A DNA stretch of 64,000 nt from the NCBI GenBank assembly GCA_902775345.1, contig CACYLW010000012.1, positions 1 to 64,000 of the forward strand, in the 5' to 3' direction. The position numbers were made by a program, and so were the translations under genes. Below the pieces are notes generated by a model, which was not told where the DNA came from, did no database searches, and saw only the letters and a program-made list of their open reading frames with translations. Source of the DNA: an uncultured Eubacteriales bacterium. Its GTDB lineage: Bacteria; Bacillota; Clostridia; Peptostreptococcales; Anaerovoracaceae. Shown piece by piece: positions 34,778-43,943 of this stretch; position 1 is the stretch's first letter, and every line of letters begins with the position of its first letter.

Positions 34778-36137
34778 GATCTGGCCCGTCAGAGACAGCC
34801 TTAAACGTGTCGTTGATTATGCATCCAACCCCGAAAAAACATCAGATGATGACCTTGCTTCTGTCATCAGGTACGCGATGAATGGAGACAAAACGGTCGC
34901 TGATACTACAGGAGAATCTGAAAAAGCATGCTATGTAACAGGTGTTAATTGTTCCGCTGATACAGCGCTTGAGGAGATGATCAACACGCAGACTCTCTTC
35001 GGAAAGACCGGAGGTAATATCGCCTATCACTGTTATCAGTCATTCAAACCGGGCGAAGTAACACCTGAGCACTGTCATCAACTTGGAGTAGAACTCGCAC
35101 GCAGGATGTGGGGAGACAGATACCAGGTGCTGGTCGCTACCCATCTGGATCGTGATCACCTGCACAACCACCTGGTATGTTGTTCTGTTTCATTCATTGA
35201 CGGAAAGAAATTCAATGACAATAAGGCTGCATACAGCAGGTTGCGCAGATTATCTGATGAGATATGCCGCGAGGAAGGCCTTTCTGTTATAGAGAAGCCT
35301 CGCGGAAAAACCCCTCGGCAGATCCACTTTGCCGAGAAGAACGGCGAGCCTACAAGATACAATCTGATGCGCGAAGCCATAGATAATACGGTTTCACTCA
35401 GCACCAATTTCCCAACGTTCATAAGTCTAATGAAGCAGCAGGGATATATCATCAGCTACAGTTATTCAAGGAAGTATCCGACTATCAGGTCTGTTAATTC
35501 TCAGAAGGCTGTAAGGCTTTACCGGCTTGGTGAGGATTATGAACTCGACAGGATCGTTCAAAGAGTCAATGCCAATGATTACGAAATCATTGCAGTCAAC
35601 CGCGAAAAACATCTCATGACCACGAAGCCTCCGAAGCATACACGCATCCATGTCAACGGTACGAAGAAGACAGCACGAAAGATTGGAGGACTCTACAGCC
35701 TTTATCTTCACTATCTGTATCTTCTCGGATACCGCCCGAAGAAAAAGCACCGGCCGCTGTCGCCTGAGATGCGTGCGGCTGGCCGGATGTGTGATAAATA
35801 CTCCGCCTGCGCGAAGCTTATGGCACGGGAACATCTCAGAACGAATAAAGATGTGAACACTTTCATATCTGGTTCTGAGCAGAAAGTGGCAGAGCTTTCC
35901 GAAGCCAGAAACAAAGTAAGAAATAAACTGAGACGAGCTTCAGAGCCTGATCAGATAGAACAATTGAAGGCTGAAAGAGACGGACTTACTGCAGAGATCG
36001 GTAAGCTGCGCAAGGAAATCAAGACTGCTGAATTCACACTTGAAAGAAGTCAGCAGGTACAAAATGACATAGAAACAGAACTCAATGCCTGCGGAATGAC
36101 CCGCAGCAGGAACCACAGAGATCGAGACGGGAGGTGA
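34764..36137 (+). CDS. mobA: MobA/VirD2-type relaxase
   Basis: This is a 457-residue relaxase that would nick oriT and lead the strand during mobilization. The HUH metal motif is visible as H127-x-DRD-H132-x-H134-x-H136 in ATHLDRDHLHNH. The nucleophilic tyrosine should be near the N-terminus (Y19 is a candidate). The C-terminal 100 residues are a coiled coil (KAERDGLTAEIGKLRKEIK). It belongs to the MOBP-like group by motif. A decayed fragment of a close relative lies at 25035-25139. It overlaps mobC by 14 nt. Confidence 0.92.
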   Translation: MATTKIWPVRDSLKRVVDYASNPEKTSDDDLASVIRYAMNGDKTVADTTGESEKACYVTGVNCSADTALEEMINTQTLFGKTGGNIAYHCYQSFKPGEVTPEHCHQLGVELARRMWGDRYQVLVATHLDRDHLHNHLVCCSVSFIDGKKFNDNKAAYSRLRRLSDEICREEGLSVIEKPRGKTPRQIHFAEKNGEPTRYNLMREAIDNTVSLSTNFPTFISLMKQQGYIISYSYSRKYPTIRSVNSQKAVRLYRLGEDYELDRIVQRVNANDYEIIAVNREKHLMTTKPPKHTRIHVNGTKKTARKIGGLYSLYLHYLYLLGYRPKKKHRPLSPEMRAAGRMCDKYSACAKLMAREHLRTNKDVNTFISGSEQKVAELSEARNKVRNKLRRASEPDQIEQLKAERDGLTAEIGKLRKEIKTAEFTLERSQQVQNDIETELNACGMTRSRNHRDRDGR

Positions 36138-36197
36138 TAACTAAGTTCATCACTTTATTTTTTTGCTGTAATTATGAATGTTACGGGAGGTGTTTAG

Positions 36198-37535
36198 ATG
36201 ACTGACAGCAAGAAAGAATTCCTGCTGAAGGCATCCGCACCTTCTGATGCCGAAGTACTGGAATTCATAACACGTTGTCCGGATGAATGTTTACAATTTC
36301 GCAACGCGGATGGTAGTATTGATTTGGACGGCGTGAAAGAATATATGAGAAAAGCACGCAAGAACAAGATCCTTGACAATTACAGAGGACAGATAAAAAA
36401 GCTTAACGGCAAGGACCAGAGATACTATATCAAGTTAAAGGACAGCAGCCGCAGTGACGGCAGATATACCATCAAGGCACCTACCGAAGAAGAATTGCTT
36501 GAAAAAGTGTTTCTGTGGCACCTTGAGAACGTTGAAAAGATCAAAGAGCCTACACTTGCCAGCATCTTTCCTGAGTTTCTTGAGTACAAGAAGAAGACAA
36601 CCTGGGCTGAGTCTACTGTCAAAAGGAACCTGTCAGTATGGAAGAATCATTATAAAGATACTGATATCATCAATGTTCCGATAAGAAAGATCAGGCTTAA
36701 ACAGCTTCAGGAATGGGCATATGGTCTGATCAAAGATCATGACCTGACCCAGAAGGAATTCGGAAATATCGCCACATGGATGAAGCAGATGTTTGAATAT
36801 GCTGCCATGGAGGAGATCATCGACAGGAACCCATACACTATGCTCAAGATAACCAACCGCAATGTATTCCGTCAGCCGGAGATCAAGTCGGATGAGAACA
36901 AAGTTCTCTCGCCCGATATGGAACTCGCGCTCTACAGGAAGTGCTGGGAACATTTCGAAAACAGGTACTACCCTGTTCATCAGCTCCTGCCGCTTGGCAT
37001 CATAATGCTCTTTCAGGCAGGTCTCAGGCCAAGCGAGCTCGTTACTTTGCGTTATTCCGATATTGATGGTGACGAGATCATCATCAGAAGGTATTACTCA
37101 GATAAAGCGAACGAGATAAAGGAAAACCGTACCAAAGCAGGTCATGGATTCAGGCGTATCATCCTGACTTCGCTGGCCAAAGAGCTGATCGAGGCTGCCA
37201 GAGACAGGCAGCTTGAGGATGGAATAGAAAACCCGGAGTATATCTTCATGATGAACGAGCAGTTCAAGAGTTTCTACGACCGGCTCCGCAAGACATTCCC
37301 TGTCATCTGTAAAAGCATAGGGATACCGCAAAACACTCCGTATTCTGGCCGGAGAACTTTCATTTCATCGCTTATTGACGCGAACGTGAACATCAGGACC
37401 ATACAGAATTATGTTGGTCACAATGATGCCAGAACAACTCTAAATAATTACTGTTATGACAGATCTGCACGGGAAGAAAGAGCTAAACAGCTTGAAAATG
37501 CTCGTGTTCAGATCTCTTTCACCGGGGCAGCATAA
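36198..37535 (+). CDS. int: Tyrosine site-specific integrase
   Basis: This is a 445-residue phage-type integrase that inserts the element into tRNA-Ser. It has a long N-terminal arm-binding region, a SAM-like core-binding domain (about 115-215) and a catalytic domain with R277 in AGLRPSELVTLR, R385 or R386 in PYSGRRTF, H408 in YVGHND and a tyrosine at 418 or 420. The usual His of the HxxR box is replaced (Y382 or S383), a known tolerated variation in some integrases. It ends 71 bp before the att repeat. Confidence 0.93.
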   Translation: MTDSKKEFLLKASAPSDAEVLEFITRCPDECLQFRNADGSIDLDGVKEYMRKARKNKILDNYRGQIKKLNGKDQRYYIKLKDSSRSDGRYTIKAPTEEELLEKVFLWHLENVEKIKEPTLASIFPEFLEYKKKTTWAESTVKRNLSVWKNHYKDTDIINVPIRKIRLKQLQEWAYGLIKDHDLTQKEFGNIATWMKQMFEYAAMEEIIDRNPYTMLKITNRNVFRQPEIKSDENKVLSPDMELALYRKCWEHFENRYYPVHQLLPLGIIMLFQAGLRPSELVTLRYSDIDGDEIIIRRYYSDKANEIKENRTKAGHGFRRIILTSLAKELIEAARDRQLEDGIENPEYIFMMNEQFKSFYDRLRKTFPVICKSIGIPQNTPYSGRRTFISSLIDANVNIRTIQNYVGHNDARTTLNNYCYDRSAREERAKQLENARVQISFTGAA

Positions 37536-37555
37536 GCTGTACCCAGCTGTACCCA
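37536..37555 (+). repeat. Tandem GCTGTACCCA repeat after int
   Basis: GCTGTACCCA occurs at 37536-37545 and 37546-37555, directly after the integrase stop. The shared TGTACC core also occurs twice in the left-end flank (29489, 29501). These are candidate arm-type sites for the integrase at both ends of the element. Confidence 0.55.
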
Positions 37556-37571
37556 AAACCGAAGCCATGAA

Positions 37572-37605
37572 AAAAGCCCTGGAACTCAGTATTTCCAAGG
37601 CTTTT
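37572..37605 (+). terminator. Terminator after int
   Basis: AAAAGCC (37572-37578) pairs with GGCTTTT (37599-37605), with inner GGAA/TTCC pairing. It sits between the integrase and the tRNA gene. Confidence 0.7.
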
Positions 37606-37606
37606 C

Positions 37607-37629
37607 TGGCGGAGGACATGGGACTCGAA
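37607..37629 (+). repeat. Right att site inside tRNA-Ser
   Basis: These 23 bp are identical to 29410-29432. They cover the CCA end, discriminator, 3' acceptor strand and part of the T arm of the tRNA gene. Confidence 0.9.
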
Positions 37630-37694
37630 CCCACGGGGCTGTTACGCCTTACCTGATTTCCAATCAGGCTCCTTAGCCACTCGGTCAATCCTCC
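37607..37694 (-). tRNA. tRNA-Ser (GGA)
   Basis: This is an 88-nt class II tRNA with an encoded CCA. Acceptor GGAGGAT pairs with GTCCTCC (one G-T pair). The anticodon arm is CCTGA-TTGGAAA-TCAGG with anticodon GGA. There is a long variable arm, and the T arm holds GGTTCGAGTCC. It is the integration target of the element to its left, with the 3' end forming the att core. Confidence 0.96.
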
Positions 37695-37777
37695 ACGGCT
37701 AATTATCTGAATTGTTATGTCAGCCCGAATATATTAACACATCGGGTAACGGTTTGCAACTGAAAGAACAGGAAAAA

Positions 37778-38758
37778 CTATACTCTTTCGTTTCTGCTGA
37801 AAAACTGTTTCATGGCATTTGTGATGGAAGATGCCACCCCTTCAAGACTTGAAAGCAATCTGTCATTTTCTGTATTGAAAGCTTCGTCTGCCATAGGATA
37901 ACGCTCAGTAAAGGCCTCTGCTCCGTATTGCTTGTCAGCTATATGCTCATCCTCAAATCCGGCGCCTGCCGGCACCAGAAAATAGTCACGGCTCCGCGTG
38001 GAATCATCCCAGGTGATATCCGCGTAGTAATACTTGCCATAAAGCTCAATGATATTCCACGTGTGCGCGCCGGTGATGCCAAAACCCGAGACCCCGTCTC
38101 CGAAAATTATCCGGTTGTCTATCCCTGCCTCAAGAAGCAGTCTGTACAGACTCACGGAATATCCCTGACATACTGCCCTGCCTTCGACAAGCGCCCCATA
38201 TGCCGTACGTCTTATATCACTTCCCTCCACTGCAGCCTCGTACTCTACGTTGTCACAGATGTAGTCGTAAATGGCGGATATTTTTTCATAGTCCGTCTTG
38301 TTTCCGAGGTCGAGTTCCTTCATTATCTCCTTTACTTTTCTGTCGACTTCGGCTTCCTGCTCTGCGTCATCGTAATATGTGAGATCGTATTCGATCTCCA
38401 CGACAGGCGACAGATCCGATAATTTCGTGCGTGCCTGACCCTTATATGAAGAATACTGGAACAGAATGTAGTCTCCTTCATCCGGCTCTCCGGTGTGCTC
38501 AGTTGCTTCACCGAGCACTCTGCCGATGATCTTCTGAAGTCCTTCCTGATCGGTTTTTCCTTCTATACCGATTTTTACCGGACTTTCCCTGTTTTTCATG
38601 TCTTTTCTGAGTTCGGCAGAAGCCCCCAGCTCATTTTCATGATATGTAAGTTCCGGAGTCTCAGCAAAAGAAGGCACTGAAGCAAAGCAGACAGACATTG
38701 CTGCTGCAACAGTGATCATTATCGTTATCAGCTTTTCCCGGAATGCTTTTTCTCTCAT
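37778..38758 (-). CDS. Secreted transglutaminase-like protein
   Basis: This 326-residue protein has a signal peptide (basic start, hydrophobic 10-28, likely cleavage after A32 in PSFAE). The C-terminal half is a transglutaminase-core/cysteine-protease-like domain with C197 in AVCQGYS, H232 in AHTWN and D247 in YYADITWDD, so the triad is complete. A conserved segment for the family, TDYEKISAIYDYICDNVEY, precedes it. Such exported proteins are common in Clostridia, and the substrate (peptide or wall component) is unknown. It is a single gene. Confidence 0.82.
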   Translation of the reverse strand: MREKAFREKLITIMITVAAAMSVCFASVPSFAETPELTYHENELGASAELRKDMKNRESPVKIGIEGKTDQEGLQKIIGRVLGEATEHTGEPDEGDYILFQYSSYKGQARTKLSDLSPVVEIEYDLTYYDDAEQEAEVDRKVKEIMKELDLGNKTDYEKISAIYDYICDNVEYEAAVEGSDIRRTAYGALVEGRAVCQGYSVSLYRLLLEAGIDNRIIFGDGVSGFGITGAHTWNIIELYGKYYYADITWDDSTRSRDYFLVPAGAGFEDEHIADKQYGAEAFTERYPMADEAFNTENDRLLSSLEGVASSITNAMKQFFSRNERV

Positions 38759-38823
38759 TCAATCCTGTTCACTGCCCTCCGGCAGGCTTCCGCTTATATT
38801 GACAAACCGGCTGAATTAAGATC

Positions 38824-38847
38824 AAGCGCCCCGAAAGGCGCTTTTTC
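38824..38847. terminator. Hairpin between buk and the transglutaminase gene
   Basis: AAGCGCC (38824-38830) pairs with GGCGCTT (38837-38843) across a CCGAAA loop. The T run is on the plus strand, though buk (minus) is the gene that needs ending here, so its efficiency for buk is uncertain. Confidence 0.5.
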
Positions 38848-38884
38848 TTAATCGGTATCATATATTTTCAGTCAATATATATTT

Positions 38885-39952
38885 CTATTCGTAGATCTCC
38901 CAGTGACCTGTCCTGAGTGCTTTAAGCGCACCCTCTGCAAGAGCTCTCATCTCCTCTTCGCCAGGGAACCTCATGATAGGAGCGATCTTGTCGACGTACG
39001 AAGCGATCTCATCGCAGAATCTTTCCGAATATGCCATGCCGCCGGTGAAGATGATGGCATCAACGTTGAAGCGCAGGACTGCAGACATTGCGCCGATATC
39101 CTTTGCCAGCTGATATGCGATAGCCTTGAAAGCCATGAGCATCTTCTCGTCTCCGTCATTGAATGCGGCATTCTCGACATCTCTGAAGTCTTTTGTTCCT
39201 GTGTATGAGTACACTCCGGCTTCCTGCCCGATTATTCTCTTTACTTCAGCCTTGGTCATGCCCTCTTTGAAGCAAAGGTTCACCAGCGCGTTAGCCGGGA
39301 GCGCACCGCCTCTGTCCATGCCCATGGCTCCGTCGTCCTTGACGTTGTTCACATCGACGACCCTGCCCTTTTTGTGTGCAGCAACGGAAACTCCGCCGCC
39401 GAGATGGCATACAACAAGGTTAAGTTCTTCATAAGCTCTGCCGAGGTGCTTCGCAGCCTTGCGCGCTACCGATTTATGGTTGAGCGGATGGAAGAACGAC
39501 TGTCTCTCAAAGCCTTCAAGGCCGAGGCCGGAATATCTTGCCAGCGGTTCCATCTCATCAACGCATACAGGGTCAACGAAGAATGCCGGGATGCCTACAG
39601 AGTCAGCCAGTTCTTTGGAGATGTATGCACCGAGGTTGGCTGCATGCTCACCATAAGGAGGGTTCTCGATATCGTGGATGACAGCGTCATTCACCTTGTA
39701 AGTGCCGGATGGTATGTGCTTGAAAAGTCCGCCTCTTCCGCATATAGCGTCGAAGTCCTCAAGCTTATAACCGTTCTTCCCGATCGTCTCGAGAATTGCA
39801 GCCTTTCTGAATGGCGCCTGATCTACCACATGAGGATACTTAGCGATCTCTGAAGCATCATGGTCGATGCCGACACGCATGACTTCTTCTTCATCCTCGA
39901 ATACGCAGATCTTGGTCGAAGTAGCGCCCGGATTGATTACAAGAATTTTCAT
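38885..39952 (-). CDS. buk: Butyrate kinase
   Basis: This is an ASKHA-fold acetokinase-family enzyme of 355 residues. It converts butyryl phosphate (or branched acyl phosphates) and ADP to the acid and ATP, the last step of one butyrate-forming route. It opens with the family phosphate-binding ILVINPGATSTK, and CGRGGLFKHIPSGTY, VCHLGGGVSVAAH and IIFTGGMAYSERF follow in order. Its length fits Buk rather than acetate kinase (about 400). No phosphotransbutyrylase gene is adjacent, so branched-chain fatty acid kinase is a possible alternative. Confidence 0.94.
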   Translation of the reverse strand: MKILVINPGATSTKICVFEDEEEVMRVGIDHDASEIAKYPHVVDQAPFRKAAILETIGKNGYKLEDFDAICGRGGLFKHIPSGTYKVNDAVIHDIENPPYGEHAANLGAYISKELADSVGIPAFFVDPVCVDEMEPLARYSGLGLEGFERQSFFHPLNHKSVARKAAKHLGRAYEELNLVVCHLGGGVSVAAHKKGRVVDVNNVKDDGAMGMDRGGALPANALVNLCFKEGMTKAEVKRIIGQEAGVYSYTGTKDFRDVENAAFNDGDEKMLMAFKAIAYQLAKDIGAMSAVLRFNVDAIIFTGGMAYSERFCDEIASYVDKIAPIMRFPGEEEMRALAEGALKALRTGHWEIYE

Positions 39953-40015
39953 TTTAGATTCTCCTTTCGGTATGTATTGCAGCTGATCTCTGTCGTTTTT
40001 CCCTTTTTTGCATGA

Positions 40016-41902
40016 TCACCTGTTCATGCGGTTGTTATATTTACGTCTCTCAAGCTCCGTAAGCAGCTTTTTGCGGAGGCGTATATCTGTAGGCGTAACT
40101 TCCACGAGCTCATCGTCATCGATGAATTCGAGCGCCTCTTCGAGAGTGAAAACGCGAGGAGGTGTAAGCTTGATGGTATCATCGGAACCCGCGGCTCTCA
40201 TGTTCGTAGCCTTTTTGGCTCTGCACGGATTTACTACCATATCGTCGGATCTGGCGTTCATGCCGACAAGCTGTCCTTCGTAAACATGGTCCTGAGGCTT
40301 CACGAACATCTGCACTCTCTCCTGGATGGTGAAAATTGCATATGCCGTGCAGTTGCCTTCTTCCTGGGCGACAGCGACTCCGTTGATGCGCCCCTGTATC
40401 TCTCCCTTCCACGGTTCAAAACCGCTGAAACGTCTTACCATTGTGCCTTCGCCGCGCGTATCGTTTATGAATTCCGAACGGTATCCCATAAGTCCTCTGG
40501 TAGGAGCAGTGAATATTATCCTGGAATATCCGTTGCCTTCGGACATCATCGCGGTCATGAGCGCCTTGCGCATGTTCAGTTTCGAGATGACCGGACCGGT
40601 ATATTCGTCAGGCACGCTCACGACCACCTCCTCTACCGGCTCGAGTTTCTCACCGTCCGGTCCGCGCTTTATGACGACTTCAGGCTTGGAAACCGCGAGT
40701 TCGTATCCTTCACGGCGCATGTTTTCTATGAGGATAGACAGATGGAGCTCGCCTCTGCCGGACACCTTGAAGGAGTCTGTCGTCTCCGTCGGCTCGACCA
40801 GAAGACCTACATTTACTTCGAGTTCCTTCTCAAGTCTGTCCTTGATGTGTCTGGATGTAACGTACTTTCCGACCTTGCCGGCGAAAGGCGAAGTGTTGAC
40901 CATGAAATTCATCGAGAGCGTCGGTTCTTCGATACTGATCGTGCCGAGCGACTCCGGATGATCCGGATCACAGATGGTGTCGCCTATCGAGATGTCCGGG
41001 ATACCGGATACTACAACGATGTCGCCGGATCCCGCTTCAGGCGTTACGGTACGGCTGAGTCCGCGGTAAACAAAGATCTGATTGATCTTGTTTTTGGAAA
41101 CACTGCCGTCTCCCCTTGTTACGGATACCATCTGTGCTTCCTTTATAGTGCCGCGGGTGATCCTGCCGATGCCCAGCCTGCCGATGTAGTCATCATATGC
41201 AAGCGTCGAGACCTGCAGCTGCAGCGGTTCGTCATCTCTGTCCGGATACGGGTCGCAGTGACTGGTGATGCACTCGAGCAGCGGCTCTATGTTCAATCCG
41301 CCATATCCCTTCGGCGATTTTCTGATTTTGGCGGTACCCTCACCGATCTGTATGCCTTCTACATCAGAAGGGTCATATACCGCGATGCCCTGTCTGGCTA
41401 TACCGTACATTATAGGGAAATCCAGCTGGTCGTCGTTAGCCTCGAGGTCCATGAAGAGTTCATATACTTCGTCGACCACCTCGTCTATGCGGGCATCCTT
41501 TTTGTCGATCTTGTTGATGAAAAGGATAGGATTGATACCCTGCGCAAGAGACTTGCTGAGCACGAATCTTGTCTGCGGCATCGGTCCCTCGCTGGAATCT
41601 ACAAGCAGTATGACCGTATCGACGGTCTTCATGATGCGCTCTACTTCCGAGCTGAAGTCGGCGTGTCCCGGAGTGTCAACGATGTTGATCTTGTAATCCT
41701 TATACATTATGGAACAGTTCTTTGAGTAAATGGTGATGCCACGCTCCCTTTCGATAGCATCGGAATCCATCACGCAGTCAACGATCTGCTCGTTTTCTCT
41801 GAATACATGCGACTGGGCGAGCAAAGCATCCACAAGTGTCGACTTGCCCGCGTCTACATGAGCTATTACTGCAATGTTTATGATTTTCTGTTTGTCTGCC
41901 AT
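40016..41902 (-). CDS. typA: Ribosome-associated GTPase TypA/BipA
   Basis: This is a translational GTPase related to EF-G that binds the ribosome and helps 50S assembly and stress adaptation. It has 628 residues, slightly over the family norm. The P-loop is AHVDAGKST (14-22), RERGITIYSKN is switch I, DTPGHADF is G3 and NKIDKKDA is G4. The C-terminal BipA-specific domain contains GLMGYRSEFINDTRGEG. It lies 63 nt before buk and 10 nt after the DUF2207 gene, so the three may share a transcript. Confidence 0.96.
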   Translation of the reverse strand: MADKQKIINIAVIAHVDAGKSTLVDALLAQSHVFRENEQIVDCVMDSDAIERERGITIYSKNCSIMYKDYKINIVDTPGHADFSSEVERIMKTVDTVILLVDSSEGPMPQTRFVLSKSLAQGINPILFINKIDKKDARIDEVVDEVYELFMDLEANDDQLDFPIMYGIARQGIAVYDPSDVEGIQIGEGTAKIRKSPKGYGGLNIEPLLECITSHCDPYPDRDDEPLQLQVSTLAYDDYIGRLGIGRITRGTIKEAQMVSVTRGDGSVSKNKINQIFVYRGLSRTVTPEAGSGDIVVVSGIPDISIGDTICDPDHPESLGTISIEEPTLSMNFMVNTSPFAGKVGKYVTSRHIKDRLEKELEVNVGLLVEPTETTDSFKVSGRGELHLSILIENMRREGYELAVSKPEVVIKRGPDGEKLEPVEEVVVSVPDEYTGPVISKLNMRKALMTAMMSEGNGYSRIIFTAPTRGLMGYRSEFINDTRGEGTMVRRFSGFEPWKGEIQGRINGVAVAQEEGNCTAYAIFTIQERVQMFVKPQDHVYEGQLVGMNARSDDMVVNPCRAKKATNMRAAGSDDTIKLTPPRVFTLEEALEFIDDDELVEVTPTDIRLRKKLLTELERRKYNNRMNR

Positions 41903-41912
41903 TTATTCTTCC

Positions 41913-43769
41913 TTAGTTATTATCAAATGTTCTGATGAATGATCTCAGGTCTCTCGCGTAATCGATGGTTGTCGGCTTGACTCTGAGATTCGAGAAGGCG
42001 TGTCCTTCGATATCGTCTGAATACCATTCCGGCTCCGGTACGTCCAGTGTCAGGAAAGATATTGCCCACGCCTCCTCAGCTCCGAACGCCAGAGCGTAAA
42101 TCAGCATGTCGTAGTAATAATCACTGTCCGCAATATGATTTTCAAGGACCTCTTTCGGTGTCGGATGCGAGATGAAATGTCTGAGTCGACGCACCTTGCT
42201 TACGATCATTGCGTTTTCCTGACCCCTTGCACGCATTATGATTATAAGGAATCCCGCGATGCCCGATGCTATTATCAGCGGTATTACCGCATAAGGCTTT
42301 CCGGTATTTATTACGACCCTGAACGCTGTGTATATCACCGGAAGCGCAAATATCATGACAGAAAGCATCTCAGCGTATCTGCGCGATTCCGCCGAAGATG
42401 AATCCCTGTCATCTATGGTCTTGCAGAGAAGCAAGGCCGCGGCAGCTCCGGCAGCTGCCACCAGCACCGCCTCTATGTAATTAGGTGTCTTATAGTTATA
42501 GTAGTACGAGAACATGGCCGACAGACCAAGCCCTATGCCGAGCAGAGCAGCTCCGGCAGCCCTGAATGCGCGGGAGATCGGTGTGAACGGCGAGCTCTCG
42601 CTTGTCGAAAATCCCGCAGCAACATCGTCTGTTATTGAAGCACGGATCTTTTCGACTCTCGGTCCTATCTTGTCCATTTCGAGCGGTCTGTTCTTGTATA
42701 CATCCTCGAAAAGGATCCTGAATGCGCTTCGATACATCTTTTCTTCATTGACAGGTGCCTTGCCGCGTATAAGTCTGAAGCGCTTCGGCTCGTACTCGCT
42801 TATAGTAAGATAGCCCTTCTGCGCAAACTGCAGCAGCAGATGCAGAACATCTCTCGTCCTTACCTCACTGTTGAATATATATCCGAGTTCTACCGGCGAA
42901 AGCTCCGCTACAGGTCTTGTCACAGTTTCTTTTTTTACTCTCGGATCTCTGCCGCCGATGATCCACATTATCAGGAGGATCAGCAGCAGTCCGGTCATTA
43001 TGAGAGTTATGGCTGTGATCGACCAGCTACCGTCAAGCGTTTTCTCCCAGTATCCGTCAGGAAGCTGCGCTTTAAGGGTGATGCCGAAGTTTTCAGGGAT
43101 CTTCTCTCCAGTGACGCTGACAGCATGCGCGTCCCCGTCTGCCTTGAATGTGATCTTGTTATTTACATCCTGCACTCCGAACTGGCCGGCGTAGCACTGC
43201 ATGTCATCGAACGGAAAATCCTCAGGGAAGCTGACATTAATGGCAACCTGCCCGATCGGCTGTCTCCATTCAGGAAGAAGCACATTGAAGTAGAACATGT
43301 CTTTCGCGCTGTCGTGGTCACGGTATTCGCGTATCCTGTATTTGATCGTATATACATGTTCACCCTTAGTCAGCTTTTCAGGATCGGTGATCCTCACCTT
43401 GCTCGCCTCCGAGGCAGTCCTTGCTTCGTAAAGCGCGTCCTCAACCTGTATGTCGCCTATCCTGAAGTTTCCGCTCGGTATCGCGAACTCAACGCTCTGG
43501 AGCTGGTCAGGTATATTTACGCTTATCTTCTCTTCCACTGAATAAGTGTGATCCTTGCCGACTTCGGCGGTGAAATCATAGTTTGTGACTTCAAAAGCTC
43601 CGCCCTGAACACCGGCCGCGCTGAGAGACGCTGTTTCATCTTCGCCCTGAGGGGCTGCGAACGCTTTAAATGCAAGCGGCAGCGCCAAGGCAAGGACCGC
43701 GAGAACGAAGATCGCAGTCATGCGTTTTATATTGATTTGTCTTCTGTCTGATCTGTTTGTTTTTTTCAA
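41913..43769 (-). CDS. DUF2207 membrane protein
   Basis: This is a 618-residue protein. A signal sequence (hydrophobic about 17-38 after a very basic start) is followed by an extracellular beta-rich domain with the DUF2207 pattern (YDFTAEVGKDHTYSVEEKI near 63-81). A membrane segment lies near 250-270 (AITLIMTGLLLILLIMWI), then a cytoplasmic winged-helix-like stretch (VRTRDVLHLLLQFAQKGYL), two or more membrane pairs (about 400-500) and a C-terminal tail. The family is widespread and its function is not known. It lies 10 nt before typA. Confidence 0.85.
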   Translation of the reverse strand: MKKTNRSDRRQINIKRMTAIFVLAVLALALPLAFKAFAAPQGEDETASLSAAGVQGGAFEVTNYDFTAEVGKDHTYSVEEKISVNIPDQLQSVEFAIPSGNFRIGDIQVEDALYEARTASEASKVRITDPEKLTKGEHVYTIKYRIREYRDHDSAKDMFYFNVLLPEWRQPIGQVAINVSFPEDFPFDDMQCYAGQFGVQDVNNKITFKADGDAHAVSVTGEKIPENFGITLKAQLPDGYWEKTLDGSWSITAITLIMTGLLLILLIMWIIGGRDPRVKKETVTRPVAELSPVELGYIFNSEVRTRDVLHLLLQFAQKGYLTISEYEPKRFRLIRGKAPVNEEKMYRSAFRILFEDVYKNRPLEMDKIGPRVEKIRASITDDVAAGFSTSESSPFTPISRAFRAAGAALLGIGLGLSAMFSYYYNYKTPNYIEAVLVAAAGAAAALLLCKTIDDRDSSSAESRRYAEMLSVMIFALPVIYTAFRVVINTGKPYAVIPLIIASGIAGFLIIIMRARGQENAMIVSKVRRLRHFISHPTPKEVLENHIADSDYYYDMLIYALAFGAEEAWAISFLTLDVPEPEWYSDDIEGHAFSNLRVKPTTIDYARDLRSFIRTFDNN

Positions 43770-43943
43770 TTTGCTGTTAATCCTTTATGAAGCCATAGTT
43801 ATAGATATTTTAGCACTCGCAAGGCTGTTCTTTCAAGTCCGCAGCACTTCTCTGCGGGCTTGATAACAGTCCGCCGCAAGATGTAAAATCACATCAAATG
43901 GATCGTTTTCTGCCGGCTTTCAGCCGGAGTTTCGGAGGTTTAT

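Larger units (their letters stand above)
29410..37629 (+). mobile_element. Integrative mobilizable element in tRNA-Ser
   Basis: This is an 8.2-kb element between two identical 23-bp att repeats. Its modules are a minus-strand cargo operon (zinc-ribbon protein, RhuM, sigma-like protein), a small plus-strand protein, a RepA-like ATPase with iterons, an oriT-like region, mobC, mobA and a tyrosine integrase next to the tRNA. It has a relaxase but no type IV secretion genes, so it should depend on another conjugative system for transfer. The tRNA end is rebuilt by the insertion, so tRNA-Ser stays intact. Confidence 0.9.

Noticed and set aside
40286..41725. A 479-codon open frame on the plus strand opposite typA
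   Set aside because: It is an antisense shadow of a well-supported GTPase gene, with no ribosome binding site and no recognisable family.
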